The position numbers and the translations under genes were made by a program. Shown in pieces: positions 35,548-43,348 of a stretch of DNA of 64,000 bases (positions within the stretch are counted from its first letter, which is position 1; each line of letters starts with the position of its first letter). The notes below the pieces were generated by a model. That model ran no database searches, had not been told where the DNA came from, and saw nothing but the letters and a program-made list of their open reading frames with translations. The stretch spans positions 3,898,501 to 3,962,500 of the forward strand of contig NZ_CP061336.1 in assembly GCF_005473905.2 (NCBI RefSeq), read 5' to 3'. This DNA is from Ruminiclostridium herbifermentans. GTDB taxonomy: Bacteria; Bacillota; Clostridia; Acetivibrionales; DSM-1351.

Positions 35548-35871
35548 ATGCACAACGATTTAGATAGTTTAGGTGAAATTCTTAAAGCTGCAAGAAAAAG
35601 CAATAACCTTACCCGTGAACAATTAGCAGAAAGAATAAACATATCGCCCCGATATTTGATGTCCATAGAAAACGAAAATAAAAAGCCAAGCTATAGTGTT
35701 CTTTTTCGTCTCATCCGTGAATTAGGCATATCAGCTGACGCAATTTTCTATCCTGAAGGTAAACATACCAATAATGAGATAGATCAAATTACTCGCTTGC
35801 TTTACCAGTGTGATGAACGCGATCTCAAGGTTCTGTCAGCAACAGTTAAAGCTTTATTGGAAACTAAATGA
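35548..35871 (+). CDS. XRE-family regulator of the mobile element
   Basis: This is a 107-residue helix-turn-helix protein: LGEILKAARKSNNLTREQLA, then INISPRYLMSIENENKKPS, with a helical C-terminal part (DERDLKVLSATVKALLE). This architecture matches XRE regulators of clostridial integrative elements, read divergently from the sigma-recombinase operon. The ATG at 35548 follows GGAGGTGAACCAGTG; a GTG one codon earlier is possible. IS21 copy B now lies between it and its former partner genes. Confidence 0.85.
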   Translation: MHNDLDSLGEILKAARKSNNLTREQLAERINISPRYLMSIENENKKPSYSVLFRLIRELGISADAIFYPEGKHTNNEIDQITRLLYQCDERDLKVLSATVKALLETK

Positions 35872-36011
35872 TGCCTGATACCCTTTTTTGTTTTCCGTTA
35901 CTGCAATTTTGAAGACATTGGTAGCTCGACAACCTTTGCACCGGCCTACTTATCTACATTCAAATACACGATATCAAATCTAAAAACTCAATACGTAACA
36001 AGTAAAATAAA

Positions 36012-36047
36012 AGGGAAAAACCTGCCAGACGAAAAGCGGGCAGGTTT
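36012..36047 (-). terminator. Rho-independent terminator after c-di-GMP riboswitch
   Basis: On the minus strand AAACCTGCC (36039-36047) pairs with GGCAGGTTT (36018-36026) around a CGCTTTTCGTCT loop, followed by TTCCCTTTT. It lies 15-20 bases after the riboswitch aptamer, as expected for an expression platform. Confidence 0.75.
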
Positions 36048-36061
36048 AGTACACACAGTAA

Positions 36062-36148
36062 ATGCGGCAACCAGGCTATCATAGTGTTACTAAGCACCTT
36101 AGACCCTTTGGCTTTGCGTCCTTGACTTTCGACAAGTTTGCTATTAAC
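36062..36148 (-). ncRNA. Cyclic-di-GMP-I (GEMM) riboswitch, orphan
   Basis: The minus strand carries the GEMM-I signature: AGCAAAC, a GAAA-capped stem (CTTGTCGAAAGTCAAG), GGACGCAAAGCC, then GGGTCTAAGG and ATGATAGCCTGGTTGCCG. It lies about 100 bp downstream of agrD on the same strand and is followed by a terminator. No minus-strand gene follows before the XRE gene and IS21; the DNA beyond is the mobile element. Its original target gene may have been displaced by integration. It is closely similar to the riboswitch at 53405-53496. Confidence 0.88.
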
Positions 36149-36250
36149 GCTCATTATTTAATTTATTCCATAAAGGCTTCAATTTCTTTTCAATTTACTA
36201 CCGTTATATTTTATATACTACTACCATGGCCGGTTGCCTTTGAGTTTTTT

Positions 36251-36385
36251 CTACTTTTTTAAGTTCTTTGGTGGCTCCGGCTGGTACATAAGAAACATGC
36301 TCGTTGTTCCAATATTTGTCATGGCCACTACAGCGAACACTGCTGCCAATCCTTGAAATAGAGATTTGCTAATAAATTTTAACAT
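36251..36385 (-). CDS. agrD: AgrD-type cyclic lactone autoinducer peptide precursor
   Basis: This 44-residue peptide precursor has an amphipathic N-terminal leader (MLKFISKSLFQGLAAVF), a core region (TTSMFLM) and a conserved acidic/proline tail (YQPEPPKNLKK). By analogy with clostridial AgrD, AgrB would cut before the tail and form a ring of SMFLM. Serine at the ring position predicts a lactone rather than a thiolactone. It overlaps the agrB stop by 7 bp. The gene was identified directly from sequence because it is so short. Confidence 0.88.
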   Translation of the reverse strand: MLKFISKSLFQGLAAVFAVVAMTNIGTTSMFLMYQPEPPKNLKK

Positions 36386-37020
36386 TCTAATTCGCCTCCC
36401 TTCTTATTTAAAGTAAGCAGGAAATCGCATAAGCCAATAAATCTATGTCCCACAGGTGTTAATGTAAAAGCTTGCCAAAGCAGTGCAATTGATATAACCC
36501 AGGCAGGCAGGCTATTAGACCCCAAGGCAATAGCAGTTATAGATAAAATCACAACTGTTAGTAATGTGTACCAGTGGAAGGCTAATTCTATTTTCTTGTC
36601 CTTAAAAGGTTTATTGGAAGGAGCCTGTGGAGGATAGATCCAATATAAACTAAATGTTAATACGAGAATGCCAAGTAAAATAGCAGGATGTAACTGCCGG
36701 ATAAATGTGTAATTTACTTTGATGGAATATCCCAATACTGTAAATATGAAAACACTTGTTGCTAAACACCTATAGTATGCTGAACAATGTGCCCCACCTG
36801 ATAAGGTGCGAATGATGCCAGTTACGATAAGCAATATCGCAATTTCAACAGTAATATCCATGATAAAAGCAAAGGAAAAAAGAATACTCAATTTAATAAT
36901 GCTGCCTACCAAAATTTCTGCACCGAAAGATAGAACCTCTGTATGATCTGCTCTGGAAACTTTTTTTGCCACATATGCTCCTAATGCTTGTCCAATTTTA
37001 TGAATTGAAATTTCATTCAT
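36379..37020 (-). CDS. agrB: AgrB-type peptide-processing membrane protease
   Basis: AgrB cuts and cyclises the AgrD peptide in the membrane. The 213-residue protein has several hydrophobic segments (about residues 40-60, 85-100, 115-132, 150-170 and 172-190) and the catalytic His/Cys pair in SGGAHCSAYYRC, with the Cys seven residues after the His as in known AgrB proteins. It starts with ATG; the GGTGATAT upstream is a modest ribosome site. It lies upstream of and overlaps agrD. Confidence 0.93.
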   Translation of the reverse strand: MNEISIHKIGQALGAYVAKKVSRADHTEVLSFGAEILVGSIIKLSILFSFAFIMDITVEIAILLIVTGIIRTLSGGAHCSAYYRCLATSVFIFTVLGYSIKVNYTFIRQLHPAILLGILVLTFSLYWIYPPQAPSNKPFKDKKIELAFHWYTLLTVVILSITAIALGSNSLPAWVISIALLWQAFTLTPVGHRFIGLCDFLLTLNKKGGELEC

Positions 37021-37602
37021 CTATATCACCTCTGGCTCTATAGTATCACCTATTCCATATATTTCCTAGGGTAATTGCGCAACCTGTTGAAATAACGTCT
37101 TAACTCGTATGAATTGTTGTTTGAATCGGTTGTATTTCCCAAAAGTAAAATACCTTTTATAGGAACTGAGAATATTAATGAGATTTCACGTTGAAAATAT
37201 TTTTAATATTTAATAAAGACATTATTATTACAGCAAAAATTCTTACGGTATAATCCCGATAGTAATTTTTCAAAATTCATTTGGCTTAGTAATCCTATAA
37301 TATAATGACTGATTACAGATATACTCAAAACATTACAATGCATCATTTAACGTGTTATATTGTTCATAGTGGTTTCCATTGTAGGATTTTTCTATTTTAT
37401 CCCTGCTAAAGGTCTTTCTCGTTTTATTCTTTTCATATTTGTTAATATAATTTAATGCTACATTTTTATGGTTTAAGTAAATACCTCACTGTGATAAAAT
37501 AATACAATAAAATAACCTTCATGCACTGTAGTAGTGGCAGTAGAAAAAACTTGATTTAACTCAAAATTATATTCATTGTAAACACTTTAGAAAGGTGGAT
37601 TT
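37021..37602. other. 582-bp divergent intergenic region, agrB / lgt
   Basis: No gene is supported. The stretch is strongly AT-rich and contains upstream sequences for two divergent genes. A TATAAT hexamer lies at about 37251 (plus strand), without a convincing -35. Nothing else stands out. Confidence 0.5.
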
Positions 37603-38409
37603 ATGATAGATAAATATTATATAGAAAACCTATTTGGCATTAATGGACTAAATATTGCATGGTACGGCGTTATTATTGGGTTCGGGATTCTACTTGGTCT
37701 TTTGATTGCCTGCCGTGAAGCAAAACGACAGAACCTAAAAAGTGATATTATCTTTGATTTTCTCTTTTTAGCACTCCCTATCGCAATCATCTGCGCAAGA
37801 ATTTATTATGTTGCATTTGAATGGAAACAGTATAGCGGCAACTTTACAAAGGTGATTGCTATTTGGGAAGGTGGTCTTGCTATATATGGAGGAGTTATCG
37901 GTGGAATCATAGCTGCGATTATTTTTTCAAAACGCAGCCACTTCCCTTTTTTCCGGTTTGTTGATATGGTTGTGCCTAGCTTAATTCTTGGACAGGCAAT
38001 TGGTCGATGGGGTAATTTTGTGAACCAGGAGGCCTTCGGCAATATCGTTACAAACCCGGATCTTCAATTCTTCCCCTACGCTGTATTTATAGAGCAGTTG
38101 GGAGAATGGCACCAAGCCACATTTTTCTATGAAAGCATGTGGAACTTATGCGTTTTTGCCATACTGGTTTATTTTCGCAAAAGAACAAAGTTTAGTGGTC
38201 AGCTTTTAGCAACTTATTTTATCGGATATGGCTTAGGCCGTTTTTGGATTGAGGGGTTGCGTACAGATAGCCTTTATCTATTTCCGGGGCTTAGAATATC
38301 GCAAGCAGTATCATTGGTTCTGATTATTACGGGAATTATTATGATTGTGCTCCAGAAAAAGCTCTTAAAAGAATCATCAGTGTATACAGGTAAATATATG
38401 ATTAAATAA
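37603..38409 (+). CDS. lgt: Prolipoprotein diacylglyceryl transferase
   Basis: Lgt transfers diacylglycerol from phosphatidylglycerol to the cysteine of prolipoproteins, in the cytoplasmic membrane. The 268-residue protein has about seven hydrophobic segments. Key features are NIAWYGVIIGFGILLG, IWEGGLAIYGGVIGG, and the Lgt signature GRWGNFVNQEAFG with its invariant Arg, plus a late GLGRFWIEGLRTDSL. A GGTGG site lies before the ATG. It is alone on its strand, and with the many housekeeping lgt genes known may be a second, accessory copy. Confidence 0.95.
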   Translation: MIDKYYIENLFGINGLNIAWYGVIIGFGILLGLLIACREAKRQNLKSDIIFDFLFLALPIAIICARIYYVAFEWKQYSGNFTKVIAIWEGGLAIYGGVIGGIIAAIIFSKRSHFPFFRFVDMVVPSLILGQAIGRWGNFVNQEAFGNIVTNPDLQFFPYAVFIEQLGEWHQATFFYESMWNLCVFAILVYFRKRTKFSGQLLATYFIGYGLGRFWIEGLRTDSLYLFPGLRISQAVSLVLIITGIIMIVLQKKLLKESSVYTGKYMIK

Positions 38410-38454
38410 AAAGATACCGCTCCCAGTTTTAGCACTGAAGGAGGTATCCTTTTA
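38410..38454. terminator. Bidirectional terminator between lgt and the LysR gene
   Basis: A stem of GATACC-type sequence (from 38413) with GGTATC (ending at about 38448) has A-runs before and T-runs after it (AAAAA / CTTTTAT). It serves the two convergent genes. Confidence 0.75.
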
Positions 38455-39318
38455 TTTGCATAGTGCAATAAAGTCTTTTGCACTCTCTGTTAGATATTTA
38501 TTCTGATGGTAAATGACAGAAAAACTTCTCTGAAAACGTATCCCGTTTATCTGAAACTGACTGATATCTTTGCGATCAAGAGAGTCCTTTACCAGTAAAT
38601 AAGGCAGCACGGAAATACCTAAATTTGCCTGCACCGCCCTTACAATTGCTTGAGTACTTGTACTCTCCCAAGCTGGTAAAATTTCTATTCCATGGGAGGT
38701 CATTGTACTGTCAAAGATTTCGCGCCCAGCGCTTCCTGCTTCTCTTAAAATAAAACTTTCACCTTGAAGCTTTGAAATCTCAATATTTTTTTGATTAGCA
38801 AAGGGGTGATCGTTCCCACAGACCATTACCAATTCATCATCGCGGAATTTATGCTCTATAATATAAGAGCTATGGACAACACCTTCTATCAACCCAATAT
38901 CAATCTGATTGGACAAAATATATTGTTGGATTTTTTCTGAATTATCTATGATTACCTTAACATACATCTGAGGATGTATTTGCTTAAACTGAGTTATATA
39001 GCCCGGTAATAAATAATTTCCGATGGTAATGCTTGCTCCAATACGGATAATTCCCGTTACATCAAAGTTTTTGATTTCCTTTTCCATATCCTCAAAAAGT
39101 CCCACAAAATGTGCTGCATATTGAAGAAAGCTCTTTCCAACTTCTGTGATATGGAGTCTTTTTGCAATGCGATCAAATAGTTTTATCCCATAATAATCTT
39201 CAAGCTCTGATATCGCAAGACTAATAGAAGGTTGCGCAATATGTAACTTCTCTCCGGCTGCAGTTGCACTGCCGGTTTCACATACAGTGACAAATATTTT
39301 CAGATGCCTTAATGTCAT
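38452..39318 (-). CDS. LysR-family transcriptional regulator
   Basis: This 288-residue regulator has the winged helix-turn-helix at the N-terminus (LRHLKIFVTVCETGSATAAG, then QPSISLAISELEDYYGIKLF) and a periplasmic-binding-like effector domain from about residue 90. It is divergent from two chromate-transporter-like genes and likely controls them, as LysR proteins usually do. The ATG at 39318, with AAGGTG upstream, is preferred over a GTG three codons earlier. Confidence 0.92.
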   Translation of the reverse strand: MTLRHLKIFVTVCETGSATAAGEKLHIAQPSISLAISELEDYYGIKLFDRIAKRLHITEVGKSFLQYAAHFVGLFEDMEKEIKNFDVTGIIRIGASITIGNYLLPGYITQFKQIHPQMYVKVIIDNSEKIQQYILSNQIDIGLIEGVVHSSYIIEHKFRDDELVMVCGNDHPFANQKNIEISKLQGESFILREAGSAGREIFDSTMTSHGIEILPAWESTSTQAIVRAVQANLGISVLPYLLVKDSLDRKDISQFQINGIRFQRSFSVIYHQNKYLTESAKDFIALCK

Positions 39319-39355
39319 TGGAATCACCTTATTATAATAAAAATCTTATAAACTT

Positions 39356-39377
39356 TATAAAATAATACTATTTTATA
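39356..39377. promoter_or_regulatory. Palindromic LysR-type operator
   Basis: A perfect 9-bp inverted repeat, TATAAAATA and TATTTTATA with a 4-bp spacer, lies in the gap between the LysR gene and chrA. It has the T-N11-A form of LysR binding boxes and is the best candidate site for the adjacent regulator. Confidence 0.6.
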
Positions 39378-39421
39378 TATACTTTTTCAAGTTATAAAAT
39401 AAAATAAAGGGGGCTAATGAT

Positions 39422-40003
39422 TTGAAGAATAAAAAAAACATTTATATAAAATTGTTTATTTCTACCTTTTATTTAAGCGCTTTTACCTTTGGAGGAGGAT
39501 ATGTCATTATACCATTGATGAAAAAGAAATTTGTAGATGATTTACAATGGATTGAGGATGATGAAATGCTAAATTTAACAGCAATTGCACAATCCTCACC
39601 AGGAGCAGTTGCAGTTAACGCAGCGATACTGCTGGGGTATCGTGTTGCTGGAATATTGGGTGCCCTGGTAACAATTTTAGGCACAGTTTTACCGCCGTTT
39701 ATAACTCTTTCTGTTATCTCCATTTTTTACACTGCATTTCGCGATAACATTGTTGTAAATGCGGTTCTGAAAGGGATGCAAGCTGGCGTTGCTGCTGTAA
39801 TTGCGGATGTGGTTTTGAATCTTGGAAGTAATGTCTTGAAGCAGAAGGACATAGTATCTATGATTATTATGGTGGGTGCATTTATTGCCACATTTTTCTT
39901 TAGGATTAACGTTATATATATTGTTTTAGTGTGTGGGTGTATGGGAGCGGCAAAGATTCTGATTCAAATGAAAAAAGTCCAAAAGGGCGGTGACTCTCAA
40001 TGA
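39422..40003 (+). CDS. chrA: Chromate transporter-type protein, first half
   Basis: This 193-residue membrane protein belongs to the short-form CHR family. It carries FTFGGGYVIIPLMKKKFVDD, a NLTAIAQSSPGAVAVNAAILLG motif, and further hydrophobic segments. Short CHR proteins work as pairs, each providing half of a transporter. It starts at TTG after AAGGGGG; an ATG just before it leads straight to a stop. The stop overlaps the start of the next gene by 4 bp. Substrate is inferred from family (chromate or similar oxyanion). Confidence 0.88.
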   Translation: MKNKKNIYIKLFISTFYLSAFTFGGGYVIIPLMKKKFVDDLQWIEDDEMLNLTAIAQSSPGAVAVNAAILLGYRVAGILGALVTILGTVLPPFITLSVISIFYTAFRDNIVVNAVLKGMQAGVAAVIADVVLNLGSNVLKQKDIVSMIIMVGAFIATFFFRINVIYIVLVCGCMGAAKILIQMKKVQKGGDSQ

Positions 40004-40563
40004 TACTCTTAAAACTTTTTTGGAGCTTTTTTCAAATCGGTATGTTTAGCATTGGAGGTGGAATGGCTGCAATACCGCTGATTCAAAATCAAGTAGTTAA
40101 TTTACACCACTGGCTGACATTAACGGAATTTACCGATCTCATTACCATTGCAGAAATGACACCCGGACCTATCGCCATCAATTCAGCCACTTTTGTGGGA
40201 ATTAGAATTGCAGGTATACCAGGGGCGATTATTGCTACCGTTGGATGTATCTTTCCATCCTGTATTATCGTTTCACTCCTGGCATGGATTTATTTTAAAT
40301 TCAAAGAATTGACCTTAGTGCAAGGAGTTTTGTCTGGTTTAAGGCCCACCATTGTAGCGCTGATTGCATCAGCAGGGTTGTCAATATTTACGTTGACTGT
40401 TTGGGGAGAAGACGGGTTTTCAACAAATCCTCTAACAATAAATTTGGTTTCTGTTTTATTATTTACTATGGCTATATTTATTTTGCGGAAATGGAAACCG
40501 AATCCTATTTATGTCATGCTCGGATCAGGCATTGTCGGTGGAGCAATTTATTTGATGATATAG
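40000..40563 (+). CDS. chrA: Chromate transporter-type protein, second half
   Basis: This is the 187-residue partner CHR protein. Signature segments are FSIGGGMAAIPLIQNQVV and IAEMTPGPIAINSATFVG, matching the other half. It has six or so hydrophobic segments. The overlap with the first gene shows coupled translation, as expected for a heterodimer. Confidence 0.88.
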   Translation: MILLKLFWSFFQIGMFSIGGGMAAIPLIQNQVVNLHHWLTLTEFTDLITIAEMTPGPIAINSATFVGIRIAGIPGAIIATVGCIFPSCIIVSLLAWIYFKFKELTLVQGVLSGLRPTIVALIASAGLSIFTLTVWGEDGFSTNPLTINLVSVLLFTMAIFILRKWKPNPIYVMLGSGIVGGAIYLMI

Positions 40564-40573
40564 GAGGGTCAAA

Positions 40574-41110
40574 ATGAAACTACGAATACGAAAAGGGTTG
40601 TTTTTTTGGCAATTAATAGATAAAAGTGGTACAGCTGTAGCAAAAATAAGCAAGAAGAAATTTATTGGTGCATCTAAAAAAATCTATGATGGAAAAGGAA
40701 ATCTCATTTACACAACAGATATCGTGAATCTACCAGCAAAAAAGGGAACTTGGAACTATGAGGAATCAAGAAAATATGTAATTTATAAAGATGAGAAAGC
40801 TATAGCAACTGCAAATTTACATTTTGCAATTAACCCAGACCGGACAATGCTACAAAGGTTAACCTTACGTCCGCCTCTCGTAGATAGAATGGATGTCGAA
40901 ACTATTTACGGCCTTTTGGTTGTTGAAAGGCAGAAGAATAATGGCGTGACAATTTCTCAGGATGGTGTTCAATTAGGTAAAGTAACTCCATTTTTTACTT
41001 TTAAACCAAAATATCTTGAATATATCGGACAATACGAAGTTACGTTATGGGCAGGAATCTATGTACTCATAGAATATATGATGCATGAAGATGACATGAT
41101 TTTTGTTTGA
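40574..41110 (+). CDS. LURP-one/tubby-like domain protein of unknown role
   Basis: This 178-residue protein has the alternating strand pattern of the LURP-one/tubby-like C-terminal fold: MKLRIRKGLFFWQLIDKSG, FIGASKKIYDGKGNLIY, then GVQLGKVTPFFTFKPKY. No hydrophobic membrane segment is obvious. It follows the chr pair by 10 bp with AGGAGGG upstream, so it may be in the same operon. The fold call is by visual pattern and is moderate. Confidence 0.55.
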   Translation: MKLRIRKGLFFWQLIDKSGTAVAKISKKKFIGASKKIYDGKGNLIYTTDIVNLPAKKGTWNYEESRKYVIYKDEKAIATANLHFAINPDRTMLQRLTLRPPLVDRMDVETIYGLLVVERQKNNGVTISQDGVQLGKVTPFFTFKPKYLEYIGQYEVTLWAGIYVLIEYMMHEDDMIFV

Positions 41111-41379
41111 AAATCTTTTTGCCTTTTTACTGCTATAGTTACATATAATTTGCGATTTACTTGATTTATTTATCTTCTAAATATGAAAGTAAAAATTTCA
41201 TATAATGTTTATCAGCTATTCCTATATATCGTAAAATTAACCATTTACTAATTGAACGGTTGCATCATAATACTATATAACCGTTTAGCTTATTATAGAC
41301 CAGAATTTCGTCTACAATGTCTTTGAAAAGCTAAGTGAAAGAGACAATTTTCCACTTTCATCACTATGCTAGTGTTCAC

Positions 41380-41455
41380 AACAAACGGACCTGTGGGTTT
41401 TAGGGAACCTTGCAGATACACTTCCACTATCACTTTAGTATTGTCATTTACTCTG
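41380..41455 (-). pseudogene. Remnant of a NifX-like protein tail
   Basis: Read on the minus strand, this gives KVIVEVYLQGSLKPTG. That closely resembles AKAAVEAYLQGTLKSTG, the C-terminus of the fusion protein at 43349-44173. It has no start and diverges afterwards. It is probably a decayed or partial duplicate left over between the chr operon and the ABC exporter. Confidence 0.65.
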
Positions 41456-41461
41456 TACCTT

Positions 41462-41497
41462 AAGCATCTGCCGTCTCTTGTAAGACGGCAGATGCTT
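41462..41497 (+). terminator. Perfect-stem terminator-like hairpin
   Basis: A perfect 15-bp stem (AAGCATCTGCCGTCT with its inverted copy AGACGGCAGATGCTT) around a six-base loop is followed by a short T-run on the plus strand. It could end transcription from the chr operon, though it lies 350 bp away. Confidence 0.6.
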
Positions 41498-41561
41498 TTG
41501 GAAAGTATAAATCCGAGAAGTGCCTCAATAATAAGTATAAATAACCGTTAAAGGGAAAATA

Positions 41562-42296
41562 TTATAATATCCATTTTCGTTGTATATTTCTCATGCTTAT
41601 GTAAAACAGTAGCACAGAAAAAACACTAAGGATCAAGATATCTAACCAAACACTCATCATCCCACTTTTTACCAAAGCAATATGTAAAATATCTACTCCA
41701 TAAGTCAACGGTAGTGCATATGAAAGTGGACGCAAAAATATTGGCAAGGTTGAAACAGGAAAAAAAAGCCCACATAAAAATATCATTGGAAAGCGAAAAA
41801 AGTTTGAGTAAGTTTGTGCTTCAAATATTTCCTTTGCAGAAACCGCAATAACAAGACCTACCAATGTTGAGCTAAATGCAATGAATAATACTCCAATAAA
41901 AACAAATCCCCAGTTAACACCTGATAAATCCGAGAGAAATGCACCAAAAATTATCGGAACAAATGCATTAAACATTCCAAACAACACAGATCCGATAATT
42001 TTTGCAAGTACCATTACTTTCAAACTTATAGGAGCAAGCAGCAGCCTATCAAAAGAGCGTCCCTTTCTTTCAAAAGTAATGGTCACCGCCAGCATTGATG
42101 TTGTACCAAATAAAACACTCATTGCCATAAGACCCGGAAGGATTTCTATGATCTCTACAGCCTGTTGTGAACGCATGAAAAGCATAAGAGCCCAAGAAAG
42201 CGGAAATATAATCCCCCAACTTATGTTTGGTGGTTTTAAATAGTAATTTTCAATGTCTTTTCTTAAGATATTCCAAAACGCAACTAAAGTATCCAT
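41562..42296 (-). CDS. ABC-2 type exporter permease
   Basis: This 244-residue membrane protein has about six hydrophobic segments (for example around 26-40, 60-75, 105-125, 135-155, 170-185, 215-235) and the ABC-2 signature area near residue 170 (FRFPMIFLCGLFFPVSTLP). It pairs with the ATPase one base upstream. Substrate is not predictable; such pairs often export peptides, drugs or lipids. Confidence 0.88.
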   Translation of the reverse strand: MDTLVAFWNILRKDIENYYLKPPNISWGIIFPLSWALMLFMRSQQAVEIIEILPGLMAMSVLFGTTSMLAVTITFERKGRSFDRLLLAPISLKVMVLAKIIGSVLFGMFNAFVPIIFGAFLSDLSGVNWGFVFIGVLFIAFSSTLVGLVIAVSAKEIFEAQTYSNFFRFPMIFLCGLFFPVSTLPIFLRPLSYALPLTYGVDILHIALVKSGMMSVWLDILILSVFSVLLFYISMRNIQRKWIL

Positions 42297-42297
42297 T

Positions 42298-43263
42298 CTA
42301 TTTTCCCACCTTCTCTTTTTCCTTTTTTAGTTTTGAAGCTTCAATTCCTGTTAGTTTAACAAAAACATCTTCTAATGACGGCTTTATTTCTTTTGCTTCG
42401 TAAACGGAAATTCCCTTGTTATCCAGCAGTTGAAGGATAGGGGATAAAGCTATTCGTTCTTTAGAAATAATTAAACAAGAATTTTCATCTGGAATCTCTA
42501 CTGTGCAATTTACAAATTTATTTTCCAGTTCTTCTTTCACGTATTTTATGCTACTGTCAAGCTGCATCTTAATTTTATGCTCATGTTCTACGTTTTCCAT
42601 CAGTTCAGTTACCGTACCAACCTTTACAATCTTACCATTCACAATAAAAGCAATCCTGTCACAGATTCGTTCAGCCTCTTCGATATAATGGGTGGTAATA
42701 AAAATTGTTTTGCCTTGTTTTTTTAAGTTCAGTATAAGCTCTCTAATTTGCCTTGCACTTTCAACATCTATGCCTGTTGTTGGTTCATCCAAAAATAATA
42801 TTTTAGGATTATGTATAATTCCGGCTGCTATTGTAAGTTTTCGTTTCATTCCTTTTGAATAAGTTTTCAAAGGGCGTTTCGCTGCTTTAGTTAAATCAAA
42901 TAGTTCCAGCAATTCCATTGCCCTTTTTTCACGTTCTTTTCTACGTATCCCATATAACGAAGCACATAAGCAGAGATTATCGAAGCCATTCATTTCATCA
43001 TATAAATTATTTTCATCAGGAATAATTCCAATAATTTTCTGCACTTTTTTTATGTCTTTTATCGCATCAATTCCATCAATCATAATATGTCCGCTAGTAG
43101 GCCTGGATAAACCAATCATCATATTGATTGTAGATGTCTTTCCAGCACCATTTGGACCTAAAAATCCAAAAATCTCTCCCTGATCTATTTGGAAAGATAA
43201 ATCATTAACAGCTTTGATATCACCATAAGATTTGTTTAAATTTTTTACATCAACTAATCCCAC
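42298..43263 (-). CDS. ABC exporter ATP-binding protein
   Basis: This ATPase of about 321 residues has Walker A (GPNGAGKTST), the ABC signature (TYSKGMKRKLTIAAG) and Walker B (ILFLDEPTTGIDV). It is of the ABC-2-linked type with a C-terminal accessory domain. I prefer the GTG at 43263 because GGAGGG lies six bases before it; a TTG at 43269 is possible but lies too close. It begins the two-gene exporter unit. Confidence 0.9.
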   Translation of the reverse strand: MGLVDVKNLNKSYGDIKAVNDLSFQIDQGEIFGFLGPNGAGKTSTINMMIGLSRPTSGHIMIDGIDAIKDIKKVQKIIGIIPDENNLYDEMNGFDNLCLCASLYGIRRKEREKRAMELLELFDLTKAAKRPLKTYSKGMKRKLTIAAGIIHNPKILFLDEPTTGIDVESARQIRELILNLKKQGKTIFITTHYIEEAERICDRIAFIVNGKIVKVGTVTELMENVEHEHKIKMQLDSSIKYVKEELENKFVNCTVEIPDENSCLIISKERIALSPILQLLDNKGISVYEAKEIKPSLEDVFVKLTGIEASKLKKEKEKVGK

Positions 43264-43281
43264 AGGCAACCCTCCTATAAT

Positions 43282-43316
43282 GAAATGTTCCGACAGAAAC
43301 TGTGCCGGAACATTTC
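43282..43316. repeat. Strong inverted repeat upstream of the ABC exporter
   Basis: GAAATGTTCCG and its inverted copy CGGAACATTTC form an 11-bp stem, extended by ACAG/CTGT pairs inside. No T-run follows it on the minus strand, so it may be an operator or RNA hairpin rather than a terminator. It lies between the NifX-fusion gene and the ABC ATPase. Confidence 0.6.
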
Positions 43317-43348
43317 GAGTAAGAAAAATAACAATTCAAAGTCCGGTT

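Larger units (their letters stand above)
41111..41561. other. Spacer with a remnant and a hairpin
   Basis: This 450-bp spacer has no complete gene. It contains a degenerate NifX-like tail on the minus strand (41380-41455) and a strong hairpin (41462-41497), both listed separately. The left 230 bp is AT-rich with no recognisable feature. Confidence 0.5.

Noticed and set aside
35960-36154. A 64-codon minus-strand frame after agrD
   Set aside because: It overlaps the c-di-GMP-I riboswitch and its terminator, whose signature explains the sequence.
43282-43316. A terminator after the NifX-fusion gene
   Set aside because: The stem is strong but no T-run follows on the minus strand, and the ABC exporter start lies just beyond. 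It is listed as an inverted repeat only.
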